64,000 nucleotides of DNA from Opitutaceae bacterium (GCA_023269585.1 JAHFTC010000002.1:41058-105057), one strand, 5' to 3'. Shown: positions 1 through 9,160, numbered from the stretch's first letter. The notes: generated by a model not told the origin, from the letters alone. Translations and numbers: made by a program.

Positions 1-150
1 ACGTGTCGAAGAATACCGGATCAAGCCCCATGAATTCCGCAGCCTTCCCGATCACACGGCCGTTGTGCGGCACTGCACGAACGGATTCCGGAAGGTTTCC
101 CTCCGTCCGGACTGACCCGGCGCAAACCGTCATCTCAACCCACAAGTGCG

Positions 151-432
151 ATGAACCCAAACGAGACACCAGGTATGGATCTACCGACACTGCTGGCCCT
201 CCGGAATGAGCAGGGCATCGAGGCGCTGAAGACGATCACGGATCGGCTGCGCGTAAAAGACATGGGCCCGGCCGACCATATCCGGACCAAGCACGAGGTG
301 AAAGCGTTCCTGGAATCCGGTGACGCCAGGGCCGCCGAGGAGGTTCTAAAGCGCGCCTCCGAACGCCTGACCCTGTGGCAGGCCGAGACAATGCGGTTCT
401 CGCAGCAGCAAGGGCAGCGGATGGGCCAATAG
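151..432 (+). CDS. Small hypothetical protein
   Basis: A 93-residue ORF I do not recognise. It is charged and looks helical, with no signal peptide, membrane segment or cysteine. Methionines at residues 1 and 9 are both possible starts and neither has a clear Shine-Dalgarno sequence. It lies 192 bp upstream of ietA on the same strand and could be an accessory of that defence module or an unrelated island gene. It is supported mainly by an open frame with plausible composition and by sitting in the same direction as ietAS. Bases 433-624, between it and ietA, hold no gene that I can see. Confidence 0.5.
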   Translation: MNPNETPGMDLPTLLALRNEQGIEALKTITDRLRVKDMGPADHIRTKHEVKAFLESGDARAAEEVLKRASERLTLWQAETMRFSQQQGQRMGQ

Positions 433-624
433 GCCTTGATGGGGCGCGAGGCGCGGGCAGGCCGCGCGAGGGGAGTCGCCGGAGCTCCGCGGGTCGGCTC
501 CCGACACCGCAGCCACGGCCCGCGCTGCACCGGGCCTATTTGGGAAGATTATTCCCCACCCGTAGTTTTGGGCCATGCACCTTTATTCTAGCGCCCGATG
601 GCGATGGGCGTTTAGTTTCTCCCC

Positions 625-1620
625 ATGGCTTCTGCGGACCAAGTGCGTGCCCTCTTGCAGAGTCACTTCGACGGTGACCGAGGCCGTTTCATGTCCATTG
701 CCATGCAGGTCGCGGCCGGTGAAGCGCGCAAAGGCCACACCGAGTTTTCAGAGGAACTGCGCCGGATGATTGAGAAGGCCAAGGAGCACATCGCCCCTCG
801 GCAGACGGCCGGCGAGACGATTCCCTTTGCTGCCGCACGGGGAGAGCTGAGCGAACTCTTCGCCGTCTTCCACCCACAGACCAAGCTGGCCGACATGGTC
901 TTGCCCGAAGCCATGCAGGCGCGCATGGCACGCATCGTCGATGAACACCGCCAGATGGCTTTGCTGCGCGGGCACAACCTGCATCCCCGCCAGAAGCTCC
1001 TGCTCTCTGGTCCTCCCGGATGCGGCAAGACCATGACCGCGCACGCTCTCGCCGGCGAGCTGGGCCTGCCTCTGTTCGTGGTGCGTCTCGATGCACTGAT
1101 GACAAAGTTTCTCGGTGAAACCGCCGCCAAGCTCCGGCTCATCTTCGATTCGATGGAGAAGGTTCGCGCAGTCTATCTCTTTGACGAGTTCGATTCCATC
1201 GGCACCGAACGAGGGAACCCCGGCGATGTCGGCGAGATGCGGCGGGTGCTCAATAGCTTCCTCATGTTGCTGGAAGGCTATCGCGGCAACAGTCTCGTCA
1301 TCGCTGCCACCAACCACGGCCATGCACTTGACCAAGCGTTGTTCCGTCGCTTCGACGATCTGCTCTCGTTCGCCCTCCCGTCCATTGACCTGCTGACCGA
1401 GACCATCCGGCGCCGGTTGGCGATGAGCCCGACAAAGGCCAGTGTTTCGCTCGTCAAGGTCGCAACCGCCGGCGAGGGGCTCAGCTACGCCGAGGTCGTC
1501 CGCGCCTGCGACGAAGCGATCAAATTTCTGCTCTTGGCAGGGCGCTCCGACCTGAAGACGGCCGATTTGCTCGCCGCACTGGAGGAGCGCCGCAGCTTTC
1601 TCAACCGCACCATTCTCTAA
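625..1620 (+). CDS. ietA: AAA+ ATPase, IetA-type anti-phage subunit
   Basis: A 331-residue AAA+ ATPase. Visible motifs are Walker A GPPGCGKT at residues 129-136, Walker B with D187-E188 in LFDEFDS, and a sensor-1 segment AATN about 45 residues later. The first 80 or so residues are a helical lead-in; a small helical lid domain ends the protein. The stop is followed after 3 bp by the start of a subtilase gene. ATPase plus S8 protease as a two-gene unit is the arrangement described as the IetAS anti-phage system, in which both genes are needed for protection. The ATP-driven partner presumably gates or feeds the protease; that mechanism is inference. No Shine-Dalgarno is evident before the ATG, and residue 23 is an alternative start. 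Confidence 0.85.
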   Translation: MASADQVRALLQSHFDGDRGRFMSIAMQVAAGEARKGHTEFSEELRRMIEKAKEHIAPRQTAGETIPFAAARGELSELFAVFHPQTKLADMVLPEAMQARMARIVDEHRQMALLRGHNLHPRQKLLLSGPPGCGKTMTAHALAGELGLPLFVVRLDALMTKFLGETAAKLRLIFDSMEKVRAVYLFDEFDSIGTERGNPGDVGEMRRVLNSFLMLLEGYRGNSLVIAATNHGHALDQALFRRFDDLLSFALPSIDLLTETIRRRLAMSPTKASVSLVKVATAGEGLSYAEVVRACDEAIKFLLLAGRSDLKTADLLAALEERRSFLNRTIL

Positions 1621-1623
1621 GCC

Positions 1624-4158
1624 ATGCCCGGCGAAAACGAGCGCAACCTTCCCCACGTTTTCGTCAGCGGCAGAGTTGAAGGCATCGGGTTCACCAATCC
1701 AAGCACGGGCGGAAAGCGCGGTTCCTCCTTCCCGTCCCGCGACCGCGCGCAACATGCGGCGCGACTGCTCCAGCAACTGGATGCGTTGAGGCAGGCCGAT
1801 TCAACGGAGCGCCAGGTCCGCGCCGCGCGAGGTCTATCGACGGACTTTGGCGTCGTCGTCGAATTCGCCGCCGGGTCGGAATACCGAATCAAGAGCCAGA
1901 GCCTTGAACGTCGTGACGACGGAATCGCTCTGCTGAACATCCGTGAATTGTCGGTCGTTCAGCCAAACGGAACAACTCGGGTTGAGGAGTTCGCTACGGT
2001 TCGCGTGCCCCCAGGAAAACTGGAGGTGTTCGAAGCTCTCATTGCGCAGTATCGTGACGAGCCCACGCGGCCCGGAGGCGATGTGCCAAAACACCTACCG
2101 CTCATCGCCTCCATCGGCGACATCCGGCACGCGGCCTTCGAGGCGTTCTGGACTGCACCGACCGCCATCCCGCAGACGGGGCAAAACGTGCCGTGGGAAG
2201 TGTGGCTCCGGGCGGGTGAATCCAAGGAAGAGCGCGAAGAAATTCTGTCGCGTTTCCGCACCGCCGCCGAGGCCGCAGGAATCCGCCTTATCGGCCGCGC
2301 GCTCAATCTCCCCGAGTCTACGATCCACCTGATCCATGCGACTCGCGAGCAACTCCAAGGCTCGGTCGAATTGTTGGACTGTTTGTGCGAACTACGAGCT
2401 CCTGCTGTCGGAGTGGCGGAGTTCGACGAGATGGCGCCGGAGGTGCAGCGACAGTTCACGGACGCTCTGGCGGCGCAGATCGTCGCGCCCTCGCCGGATG
2501 CGCCGGCTGTCTGCCTGCTCGATACCGGGTTGAATCACGCCCACCCCTTGCTTGCGCCGGTGGTGGCGCCCAACGGCCTGCACGCCTGCCTGCCTGCCTG
2601 GGGTACGGATGACCGGCACGAGCACGGCCAAGGCCATGGCACTCAAATGGGAGGATTGGCGGCCTTTGGCGACTTAGTGGACCCACTACTGACAACTGCT
2701 CCCGTCGTCGTTACGCACTGGCTGGAGTCCGGCAAAATTCTCAACGATGCGGACCCCCAACCTCGTGACGAGTGGGGCAACATTGTGCGCGACACCATCG
2801 CGGCGGTCGAACAGGCCGCGCCCAGGAGAAAACGGGTCTATGCCCAGCAAATCACTGCGCGGAATACCTGCTTCGACGGTCGCCCGACCTCATGGTCTGC
2901 GGCGACGGATCAACTCTGCGCAGCACGAGGGGAAGACCCCGTTGTGCCACGGTTGATCCTCGTCAGTGCCGGAAACAATCCCTGCGCTCTTGCGAACGAC
3001 TATCCGACCCATAATCGCGATTGGTCCGTCCAAGACCCGGCGCAGGCGTGGAACGTTGTCACGGTCGGGGCATGCACCGCCAAGGATCACATCCGCGATC
3101 CGCGCTATTCCCAGAAGCCGACCATCGCCCCGCGTGGAGCGCTCGCGCCCATGTCTTCGACCTCTTGTGGTTGGGACAAGGAGTGGCCGATTAAACCCGA
3201 CATCGTCTTCGAAGGCGGCAATCGCTTCGTTGAAACCGACGGTACGCTCTGGGACCATGCTGACCTCAAGCTGTTGACTACCAATGCCGCGTTCACGCAA
3301 CGGCTCCTAACCACAGCCGATGGCACCAGCGCGTCATCCGCTCAGGCCGCTCGCTTCGCCGCGATCATTCAGGCGGAATACCCCAATGCCTGGCCGGAGA
3401 CGGTCCGAGCGCTGCTCATCCACAGTGCGGAATGGACCCCAAACATGGTGGCGGGCCGGCAGCTCTCGCGAAAGGCCGACGCGAATGACATCATGCGGCA
3501 CTATGGGCACGGGCAGCCGGACTTGCTGCGTGCGATCAAGACAGCCCGCAGTGCAGTCACGCTTGTCGTTGAAGACGAGTTCCAACCCTTCAAGAAACAA
3601 GAGTCGGAATACAAAACGAACGAGATGAGGTTTCATGATCTACCGTGGCCGAAAGAGGCCTTGGAGGCGCTTGGCGCTGCTCAGGTCGAAATGCGGGTCA
3701 CTCTGTCGTATTTCATCGATCCGAACCCCGGCACTCGACTGACCACAGAGCGTTACCGCTACGGCTCCTGCCACCTGCGTTTCGAGGTGCAACGTCCGCT
3801 TGAAAGCGAGCAGGACTTTCGCGAACGCATCAACAATGCGGACCGGCCGGAGGGATACCGCCCGCCGGGCGGCTCGGACTCGGATAAATGGACGGTTGGC
3901 AGCGACGCACGCCACCGGGGCTCGCTTCACCAGGATACTTGGACAGGGACGGCAGCGGAGCTCGGCAGCAAACCGAGGATCGCAGTGTACCCGGTGACCG
4001 GCTGGTGGCGACTCCGTCCCCACCTCCGGCGCTACGAGGAGCGGATACGCTATGCCTTGATTGTATCGCTCCGCGCTCCCGGCCAAGCCATTGATCTGTA
4101 TCAGCCGATCATACAGCATCTCACCGTGCCGGCATCTATCGCGATCACCACAACTTGA
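1624..4158 (+). CDS. ietS: Subtilisin-like serine protease, IetS-type anti-phage subunit
   Basis: An 844-residue S8 family protease. The catalytic triad is visible in family order: Asp300 in CLLDTG, His338 in GHGTQMGG and Ser569 in DGTSAS; Asn451 in VSAGNN fits the oxyanion-hole position. There is no signal peptide, so it is probably cytoplasmic, unlike secreted subtilisins. Roughly 290 residues precede the protease domain and about 240 follow it; these flanks may sense infection or hold the ATPase. It begins 3 bp after ietA, so the two are surely co-transcribed and probably translationally coupled. All catalytic residues are present, so the module looks intact. About 260 bp without a visible gene (4159-4418) separate it from the convergent metal operon. 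Confidence 0.87.
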   Translation: MPGENERNLPHVFVSGRVEGIGFTNPSTGGKRGSSFPSRDRAQHAARLLQQLDALRQADSTERQVRAARGLSTDFGVVVEFAAGSEYRIKSQSLERRDDGIALLNIRELSVVQPNGTTRVEEFATVRVPPGKLEVFEALIAQYRDEPTRPGGDVPKHLPLIASIGDIRHAAFEAFWTAPTAIPQTGQNVPWEVWLRAGESKEEREEILSRFRTAAEAAGIRLIGRALNLPESTIHLIHATREQLQGSVELLDCLCELRAPAVGVAEFDEMAPEVQRQFTDALAAQIVAPSPDAPAVCLLDTGLNHAHPLLAPVVAPNGLHACLPAWGTDDRHEHGQGHGTQMGGLAAFGDLVDPLLTTAPVVVTHWLESGKILNDADPQPRDEWGNIVRDTIAAVEQAAPRRKRVYAQQITARNTCFDGRPTSWSAATDQLCAARGEDPVVPRLILVSAGNNPCALANDYPTHNRDWSVQDPAQAWNVVTVGACTAKDHIRDPRYSQKPTIAPRGALAPMSSTSCGWDKEWPIKPDIVFEGGNRFVETDGTLWDHADLKLLTTNAAFTQRLLTTADGTSASSAQAARFAAIIQAEYPNAWPETVRALLIHSAEWTPNMVAGRQLSRKADANDIMRHYGHGQPDLLRAIKTARSAVTLVVEDEFQPFKKQESEYKTNEMRFHDLPWPKEALEALGAAQVEMRVTLSYFIDPNPGTRLTTERYRYGSCHLRFEVQRPLESEQDFRERINNADRPEGYRPPGGSDSDKWTVGSDARHRGSLHQDTWTGTAAELGSKPRIAVYPVTGWWRLRPHLRRYEERIRYALIVSLRAPGQAIDLYQPIIQHLTVPASIAITTT

Positions 4159-4418
4159 GCGCGATACTCGTGAGCGAAGATAGGTCGCATTACGTTTCCA
4201 TCTTTCGATGCCTCGGTATCCATGATTCACGCATTTTTCAGCGCGAACCGTCGTCGCTATGCAGTGGACCCGAACCACGGCGCCGGTCTTCGGGATTCCT
4301 CCGGTCGGGCCGATTCTACGATTGAGCCCAGATAGAGCGCTTCGGTCCGCAACCAATTCTGTATTACACTACACGTTGGGTCCAATTGTCGACTCTCCCA
4401 TAACCGCGGCGCGAGTGA

Positions 4419-4754
4419 CTACACCGCAGTCTTCCAGTTGGACGCAATGATGGCCATGCCAACCATCGAAATCCCCGCGCCGGCCCAGTCGAGGGGCGTC
4501 AATTTCACGCCGTCCACCCACCGCAGCCAGAGAAGTGCGGTAGCGACGTAGACACCGCCATACGCGGCATAGACTCGCCCGCTCGCCGCCGGATGGAGCG
4601 TCAACAACCACACGAAGGTCGCCAAACTCAATCCCGCCGGCAGGAGGAGCCACACGGACGCTCCCTTCCGCAACCAGAGGTACGGGAGGAAGCAGCCGAC
4701 GATTTCGGCCAGGGCGGTGCCGAAGAATAACAGTGCCGTTTTGGCGATGAGCAT
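4419..4754 (-). CDS. YnfA/UPF0060-family small membrane protein
   Basis: A 111-residue protein with four predicted membrane helices, close in length and pattern to E. coli YnfA (108 residues). The N-terminal segment [16 protein letters not shown] and the motif AAYGGVYV are typical of the family, which is related to small multidrug resistance (EmrE-like) transporters. It is the last gene of the leftward metal-resistance operon, 110 bp beyond a small Cys-rich exported protein. Its substrate cannot be read from the sequence; context suggests a role in export or in tolerance to toxic cations. Members of this family are often found next to metal or arsenic resistance genes. Confidence 0.8.
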   Translation of the reverse strand: MLIAKTALLFFGTALAEIVGCFLPYLWLRKGASVWLLLPAGLSLATFVWLLTLHPAASGRVYAAYGGVYVATALLWLRWVDGVKLTPLDWAGAGISMVGMAIIASNWKTAV

Positions 4755-4864
4755 TTCGAAGCGTTACAGCACAGCATAAGCCACATGAAAGCGAGCGCGG
4801 CACTCACTTTCATCGTGCCACACACAAGTCGCTGCGCCCAAGTCCCACTATTCCGGCCTCGCGG

Positions 4865-5140
4865 TCAGCATCCGCAGCACTCGTGTTTCACTACGCGCGT
4901 CTTTGTCCTCCCGTTGGCCGACGGCTGGTAGGTCGTCACATCACGGCATTTGCCACAGGTGGGGTGCTTCGCCGCGGGAGTTGTCTTGGCAGTTGGGTCT
5001 GCCGATACAGCCGCCGAGGGTGGAGTCGCCGCCGGACTCTTCGCGCGCCGCTGGAAATAGCCTGCTCCCGGCCCGGCGAATGAGACGGAGGCGAGCCCGA
5101 GGAACAGGGCTGCCATGATGACAAGTTTTGAGGTTTTCAT
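4865..5140 (-). CDS. Small exported Cys-rich protein
   Basis: A 91-residue protein I do not recognise. It starts with a clear signal peptide (basic MKTSK, hydrophobic core, cleavage near SFA-GPG at about residue 22). A Pro/Ala/Thr-rich linker follows, then a C-terminal cluster of five cysteines: a CGKC pair and a terminal HECCGC. Such clusters usually bind soft metals or form disulfides in the periplasm. The frame stays open upstream to 5347, but the methionine at 5140 is the only start that gives a signal peptide. Its place in the metal-efflux operon suggests periplasmic metal binding; that is inference. Confidence 0.65.
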   Translation of the reverse strand: MKTSKLVIMAALFLGLASVSFAGPGAGYFQRRAKSPAATPPSAAVSADPTAKTTPAAKHPTCGKCRDVTTYQPSANGRTKTRVVKHECCGC

Positions 5141-5213
5141 GGTTCGATTCTTTCTTCTCTTGTTACGTGCCGCGGTATTGTGGTCACGAAAAGTACTACT
5201 CCCTCCGAATCGC

Positions 5214-5462
5214 TCACCCTCGGTGTTTTTGTCCCGGGCTCGCCCCCTTTGGCCGCGCCCGCCAACGACTTCGGATGAAGTCCGCGAGTGCACCCACGGC
5301 CAGGCCGCCGACGCTTCCTTCCAGCATCCGTAACATGGAGTTGCCATAGATTACCTCGGAGACTGCCCCGGCGAGCAGACCGACGAACAGGCCGGGGACG
5401 ATCCACGGCATACCGCTGGCGCCAACGCGGGGCTCGGCCTCATGCTTTCGGTGCTTCGACAT
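5214..5462 (-). CDS. Small membrane protein overlapping the P-type ATPase gene end
   Basis: An 82-residue protein. A hydrophilic N-terminus (MSKHRKHEAE) precedes two hydrophobic, glycine-rich segments (about residues 19-38 and 46-60), and the tail is basic. The chosen start lies 23 bp inside the end of the upstream ATPase gene, which suggests translational coupling; an earlier in-frame start would sit deeper inside that gene. I know no family for it. It may be a small accessory subunit of the metal ATPase or an unrelated glycine-zipper-like membrane protein. Confidence 0.55.
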   Translation of the reverse strand: MSKHRKHEAEPRVGASGMPWIVPGLFVGLLAGAVSEVIYGNSMLRMLEGSVGGLAVGALADFIRSRWRARPKGASPGQKHRG

Positions 5463-7437
5463 GTTCCCTTTCGGCTCCGCTTCGGCGCGGGGCGCTGGGC
5501 TCCCGGAGCAAGCGAAGGGCATTGGCAACGACGAGCAACGTGGCGCCGGTGTCCGCGAGGATAGCGAGCCAAAGGCTCGTGATTCCGAAGAGGGCGAGCA
5601 CGAGGAAGAGCGCCTTCAGCGTGAGGGCGAACGCGATATTGAAGCGGATGATACCGAGAGTGCGCCGCCCCATCTGCACCGCCTCCGCGATCATGCCGAG
5701 ATCGTCCCGCATGAGGGCGATGTCGGCGGTTTCAATCGCGGCATCCGTACCGGCCGCCCCCATCGCGATACCGACCGTGGCCGAGGCCATCGCAGGGGCG
5801 TCGTTCACCCCGTCGCCGACCATGCCGACGAAGGCGAACCGCGCACGCAGCTCGCTCACGGCGGCGACTTTGTCCTCGGGCAGCAGATCGCCGCGCGCGT
5901 GGTCGATGCCGACTTCGCGGGCGATGGCGTCGGCCGTCCGCTGGTTGTCGCCACTGAGCATGACGACCTGTTTGACCCCGACCGCATGCAGCGCGGCGAC
6001 GGCGGCACGAGCGTTGCCGCGCACGGCATCACCAACGGAAATCAGACCGAGCACGCGCCCGGGAGCACCGCCGGTTGGTCTCTCACCGACGACGATGGCG
6101 GTGAGTCCGCTCTTTTCGATGGCGGAGAGTCGTTGCTCCAGCTCCGGGGAGCACACGCCGAGTTCATGGGCGAAACGATGATTGCCGATGAAGACGGCCT
6201 TCCCCTCAAGCAAAGCTTCGGCACCACGACCCGGCTTGGTCTGGAAATCCTGCGCGGCCTTGAACGCGACCTTCTGCTCGCGCGCCTGCGCGACGATGGC
6301 CTGCGCGAGTGGATGAGAGGAGTGCTCGTCGATCGCCGCGGCGACCTGCAACGTCTCCTCCTCACCTGCCGTGACCCGCTCGATACGCAGGACGCGCGGC
6401 TTCCCCTCCGTGAGCGTGCCGGTCTTGTCGAGGGCCAGCGCGCGGAGTTTGCCGATGGTTTCGAGATGCGCGCCGCCTTTCACGAGCACACCGCGCCGTG
6501 CGAGTGCGGTGAGCCCGGCAACAACACTGACCGGCGTGGAAATCACCAGCGCGCACGGACAGGCAATGATGAGCAGCACGCAGGCACGGTACAGCCACAC
6601 GCTCCATTCGCCGCCGAACAGGAGTGGCGGCGCCACGAAGACCAGCACGGCCAGAAGGGCGACCATCGGCGTATAGTAACGAGCGAAAACGTCGACGAAC
6701 CGCTGAGTCGGTGCCTTCTGTTCCTGCGCGTCCTCGACGAGGCGGATGATGCGCGCGAGCGTCGTGTCTCCTGCCGCCTTGGTGACACGGACCTCCAGCG
6801 AGCCTTCGCCGTTGATCGAGCCTGCAAACACGGAATCACCCGGCCGTTTGTCCACCGGCACAGACTCGCCGGTGATCGGAGCCTGGTTCACCGCTGAATT
6901 GCCGCGGGCCACCACGCCATCCAACGGGATACGTTCGCCATTCTTCACGAGCACCACGGCGTCGACACCCACTTCGGCCACCGGCCTCTCTACGGTGCCA
7001 CTTTCTGTCTTCACCAGCGCGGTGTCGGGGGCGAGTTCAAGCAGGGCACGAACGGCGCGGTTCGCACGCCGGTCCGCCCAGCCTTCCAGCCACTCGGCAA
7101 CACCGAAGAGCACGACGACCGTGGCGGCCTCGGCCCATTCACCGATGAAGGCCGCCCCGATGACGGCGACCACCATCAACAAGCTGATGTTGGGTCGTAG
7201 CCGACGGGCCGCTTCCCAGGCGCCCGGAATCAGAAACCAACCGCCCAGCACAACGGCCACGCCGGCGAGGGCCTTTGGGAGGATCGCCGGCCCCACGTGC
7301 GTCCATTGCGTGACGAGTGCCACCACATTGAACACAGCGGCGACCGCGAGGCTGCGCGTGGGCCACGGATTCTCGTGGTCGTGATTGCAGCCACAGCCAC
7401 CGTGTTCGGTTTCACCGTCGTGGTCGTGCTCGCTCAT
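5440..7437 (-). CDS. Zn/Cd/Pb-type heavy-metal P1B ATPase
   Basis: A 665-residue P-type ATPase that pumps heavy-metal cations out of the cytoplasm. The ion-channel motif CPC is at 293-295, the phosphorylated aspartate is D337 in DKTGT, an SSHPLA segment marks the nucleotide-binding domain, and the hinge motif GDGVND is at 541-546. There is no ferredoxin-like HMA domain; instead the first 25 or so residues are rich in His and Cys (HDHD, CGCNHDHE), a likely metal-binding tail. The pattern after CPC (ALVISTPVSVVAG) resembles ZntA/CadA rather than copper pumps. The start was chosen at the methionine before the His-rich tail; its ATG overlaps the stop of the upstream lipoprotein gene by 4 bp. It works alongside the CzcA-type pump, which clears the periplasm. 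Confidence 0.92.
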   Translation of the reverse strand: MSEHDHDGETEHGGCGCNHDHENPWPTRSLAVAAVFNVVALVTQWTHVGPAILPKALAGVAVVLGGWFLIPGAWEAARRLRPNISLLMVVAVIGAAFIGEWAEAATVVVLFGVAEWLEGWADRRANRAVRALLELAPDTALVKTESGTVERPVAEVGVDAVVLVKNGERIPLDGVVARGNSAVNQAPITGESVPVDKRPGDSVFAGSINGEGSLEVRVTKAAGDTTLARIIRLVEDAQEQKAPTQRFVDVFARYYTPMVALLAVLVFVAPPLLFGGEWSVWLYRACVLLIIACPCALVISTPVSVVAGLTALARRGVLVKGGAHLETIGKLRALALDKTGTLTEGKPRVLRIERVTAGEEETLQVAAAIDEHSSHPLAQAIVAQAREQKVAFKAAQDFQTKPGRGAEALLEGKAVFIGNHRFAHELGVCSPELEQRLSAIEKSGLTAIVVGERPTGGAPGRVLGLISVGDAVRGNARAAVAALHAVGVKQVVMLSGDNQRTADAIAREVGIDHARGDLLPEDKVAAVSELRARFAFVGMVGDGVNDAPAMASATVGIAMGAAGTDAAIETADIALMRDDLGMIAEAVQMGRRTLGIIRFNIAFALTLKALFLVLALFGITSLWLAILADTGATLLVVANALRLLREPSAPRRSGAEREHVEAPKA

Positions 7438-7850
7438 GATGGATCGGGTTGGTGCGTTGCGCCCGCATGGGGACGAACAATGACTGCCGCGGCACCGGCC
7501 GGCCAGGGTTCCGCTGGAACCCAAAATGTCGCCGGCGGCGACACCCCCAAGCGCCTGCGCTGGAAACGAACGCCAGCGCTTCTCAGGGCGATCTGTTGGA
7601 AACCGGCATCAAGGAACTCCACATCGACATGGGTTCCTCCGCTTGGGAGGAAGCGATGCAGCTTTCGCACCCGACCGGTGACCACGTGCCGCCCGTCCGC
7701 GACCACGATTTGCGCAGACTCGATCCGCAGATTCCGGCTGTCTTCCTTGGTGATCGGGATGCGCACGATTTCCGGTCGTGGTGCGGTCACCGTCGCACAG
7801 CCGGTGAGTAGCGCAGCCGCGAGGACGAGCAAAGCGAAGCGTTTGTTCAT
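7434..7850 (-). CDS. Small predicted lipoprotein in the metal operon
   Basis: A 138-residue protein with a lipoprotein signal peptide: basic MNKR, a hydrophobic stretch and a lipobox LLTGC near residue 17. The mature part looks beta-rich and has no obvious domain; I do not recognise the family. Its stop overlaps the ATPase start (ATGA) and its ATG lies 1 bp after the stop of the gene before it, so it is firmly inside the operon. It contains no Cys/His cluster other than the lipid-anchored cysteine, so it is more likely structural or an adaptor than a metal buffer. Confidence 0.6.
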   Translation of the reverse strand: MNKRFALLVLAAALLTGCATVTAPRPEIVRIPITKEDSRNLRIESAQIVVADGRHVVTGRVRKLHRFLPSGGTHVDVEFLDAGFQQIALRSAGVRFQRRRLGVSPPATFWVPAEPWPAGAAAVIVRPHAGATHQPDPS

Positions 7851-7851
7851 G

Positions 7852-8253
7852 TCATGCCTTCGGATATCGGACCACGAAGCTCTCAGCCTCACCGTTGCCC
7901 GTGACGAACAGCGTAAAGTGAATCCGAAAGACGAGTGGGGGTTTGATGGATGCGGGGGACACGAGGGTGTCTCCGTCGGGATTGAGAATCACGCGCCGGT
8001 CTTCACGCGCCGGGTAGACGACTCGGGCCGAGGCATACAGGCCATCGACGGGCGCGGGATTCTTCGCCGCGTCAAAGAGCCTCACCACGAGGCGATTTCC
8101 GGTCGCTTCGACATTGAGCCATCCGCCGGCCGCTCGGGCGATGTTGACGCCCGTCTCCGGCAGGGTCGGGATGGGACCGGCGGCACGCAGGGTGACGGTC
8201 GCGAAGAACGCGAGCACCACTACGGCGATCCAGGTCAGAAAGTTGGACTTCAT
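7852..8253 (-). CDS. Small exported hypothetical protein
   Basis: A 133-residue protein with an N-terminal hydrophobic signal (MKSNFLTWIAVVVLAFFATV, cleavage likely after LRAAG) and a beta-rich mature domain containing GWLNVEATGN and VVRLFDAAKNP. It resembles the next exported protein upstream in the operon (8681-9145) in its general layout, short signal plus a single beta domain, but lacks that protein's Cys/His tail. The function is unknown. It is placed between a PII-like gene and a lipoprotein gene with minimal spacing on the downstream side, so it is part of the metal operon. Confidence 0.6.
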   Translation of the reverse strand: MKSNFLTWIAVVVLAFFATVTLRAAGPIPTLPETGVNIARAAGGWLNVEATGNRLVVRLFDAAKNPAPVDGLYASARVVYPAREDRRVILNPDGDTLVSPASIKPPLVFRIHFTLFVTGNGEAESFVVRYPKA

Positions 8254-8333
8254 TGGGTTTGAGTGGGGATAGATGAGCCCCACCCCTCGGCGCCGCGGAT
8301 GCGCCGGGGATGGGTTGTACTGGATCACTCCGG

Positions 8334-8675
8334 CTACGTGGCAGCCTCTCCCGTCTCTCCCGTGCTGATGCGGCGAGCCGCCTCAAGCGACAGGGTATAG
8401 ATCTTGCCGTCACCGCGCTGGCCCGTGTGGGCCGCTTCGGCGATGGCTCGCTCCACGACGGACTGGAGACTATCCTGCGTCATGACTTCGACGCGGACAC
8501 GACCGAGAGTGCCGACTAGAGCCTCCTGTTCGACTTCGGCGTGGGAGCGCCCACGGCCCCTGCCGAAACCACGAATATCCGAGAAACTGGCTCCGGAGAG
8601 TCCAGGGATCGCGTGGAGGGCTTCACGGACGGCGTCCTCTTTCGAGGGACGAATATAGGCGATAACGACCTTCAT
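8334..8675 (-). CDS. PII-like signalling protein of the metal-efflux operon
   Basis: A 113-residue protein of the GlnB/PII superfamily. It begins with the typical first strand MKVVIAYIRP, has the long T-loop region (GFGRGRGRS) and ends with the C-terminal signature GDGKIYTL. The T-loop lacks the tyrosine that is uridylylated in GlnB, so nitrogen-type control by GlnD is unlikely. PII-like proteins encoded next to RND metal-efflux genes are known in proteobacteria; they are thought to sense nucleotides or metals, but their partners are not settled. Here it follows the exported Cys/His protein with a gap of 5 bp. A role in tuning the pump or the ATPase is inference. Confidence 0.78.
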   Translation of the reverse strand: MKVVIAYIRPSKEDAVREALHAIPGLSGASFSDIRGFGRGRGRSHAEVEQEALVGTLGRVRVEVMTQDSLQSVVERAIAEAAHTGQRGDGKIYTLSLEAARRISTGETGEAAT

Positions 8676-8680
8676 GGTGC

Positions 8681-9145
8681 TCAGTGGTCGTGCCCGCCTT
8701 CGCCACCGGCATCGTCGCAGGTGCACGCATATTCGGCTCGTTTGCACTCGGCGCAAATCTCCTCGTGGAAGAGCACGCGGAAGTTTTTCGGCTTCGCGGT
8801 AGCCGTATCGCGGACTTGGAGAACAATGGTGTAGTCGTCGCCCTCCGGCAGCGCGGCGGTCGACACCAGCGCGCCATCCTTGGCGACGAAGGAGAGCTTT
8901 ACCTTGCCGGTCTTGGCTTCGGCGGTGGCGGTGACCGCCTGACCGGCGACGGTGACCGACTTGAGGTCCTTGTCGTAGAGCGAGACGACAACGGTCCGGT
9001 CCGCCGCGACGAAGAGCTCCACATGAGGGGCTTCGGTAGTGACAATCCGTCCGCCCTTGGGGCCGGGGATTGGTTTGGCCAGAAGCGCGACGGACGAAGC
9101 CGCCAACGCGATAAACGACAGGATGATTCTGCGAGTTGTATTCAT
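8681..9145 (-). CDS. Exported protein with Cys/His metal-binding tail
   Basis: A 154-residue protein with a signal peptide (MNTTRR, hydrophobic core, cleavage near LLAKP at about residue 23). A single beta-rich domain follows, then a C-terminal cluster with four cysteines in CAEC and CTC and a final GGHDH. This tail is a plausible soft-metal ligand site in the periplasm. The gene lies 15 bp after the CzcA-type pump gene and 5 bp before the PII-like gene. I do not recognise the family; by position it could hand metal to the pump, in the way CusF serves CusCBA, but it is not homologous to CusF as far as I can see. Confidence 0.65.
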   Translation of the reverse strand: MNTTRRIILSFIALAASSVALLAKPIPGPKGGRIVTTEAPHVELFVAADRTVVVSLYDKDLKSVTVAGQAVTATAEAKTGKVKLSFVAKDGALVSTAALPEGDDYTIVLQVRDTATAKPKNFRVLFHEEICAECKRAEYACTCDDAGGEGGHDH

Positions 9146-9160
9146 GAGATGGTCAAGTAT

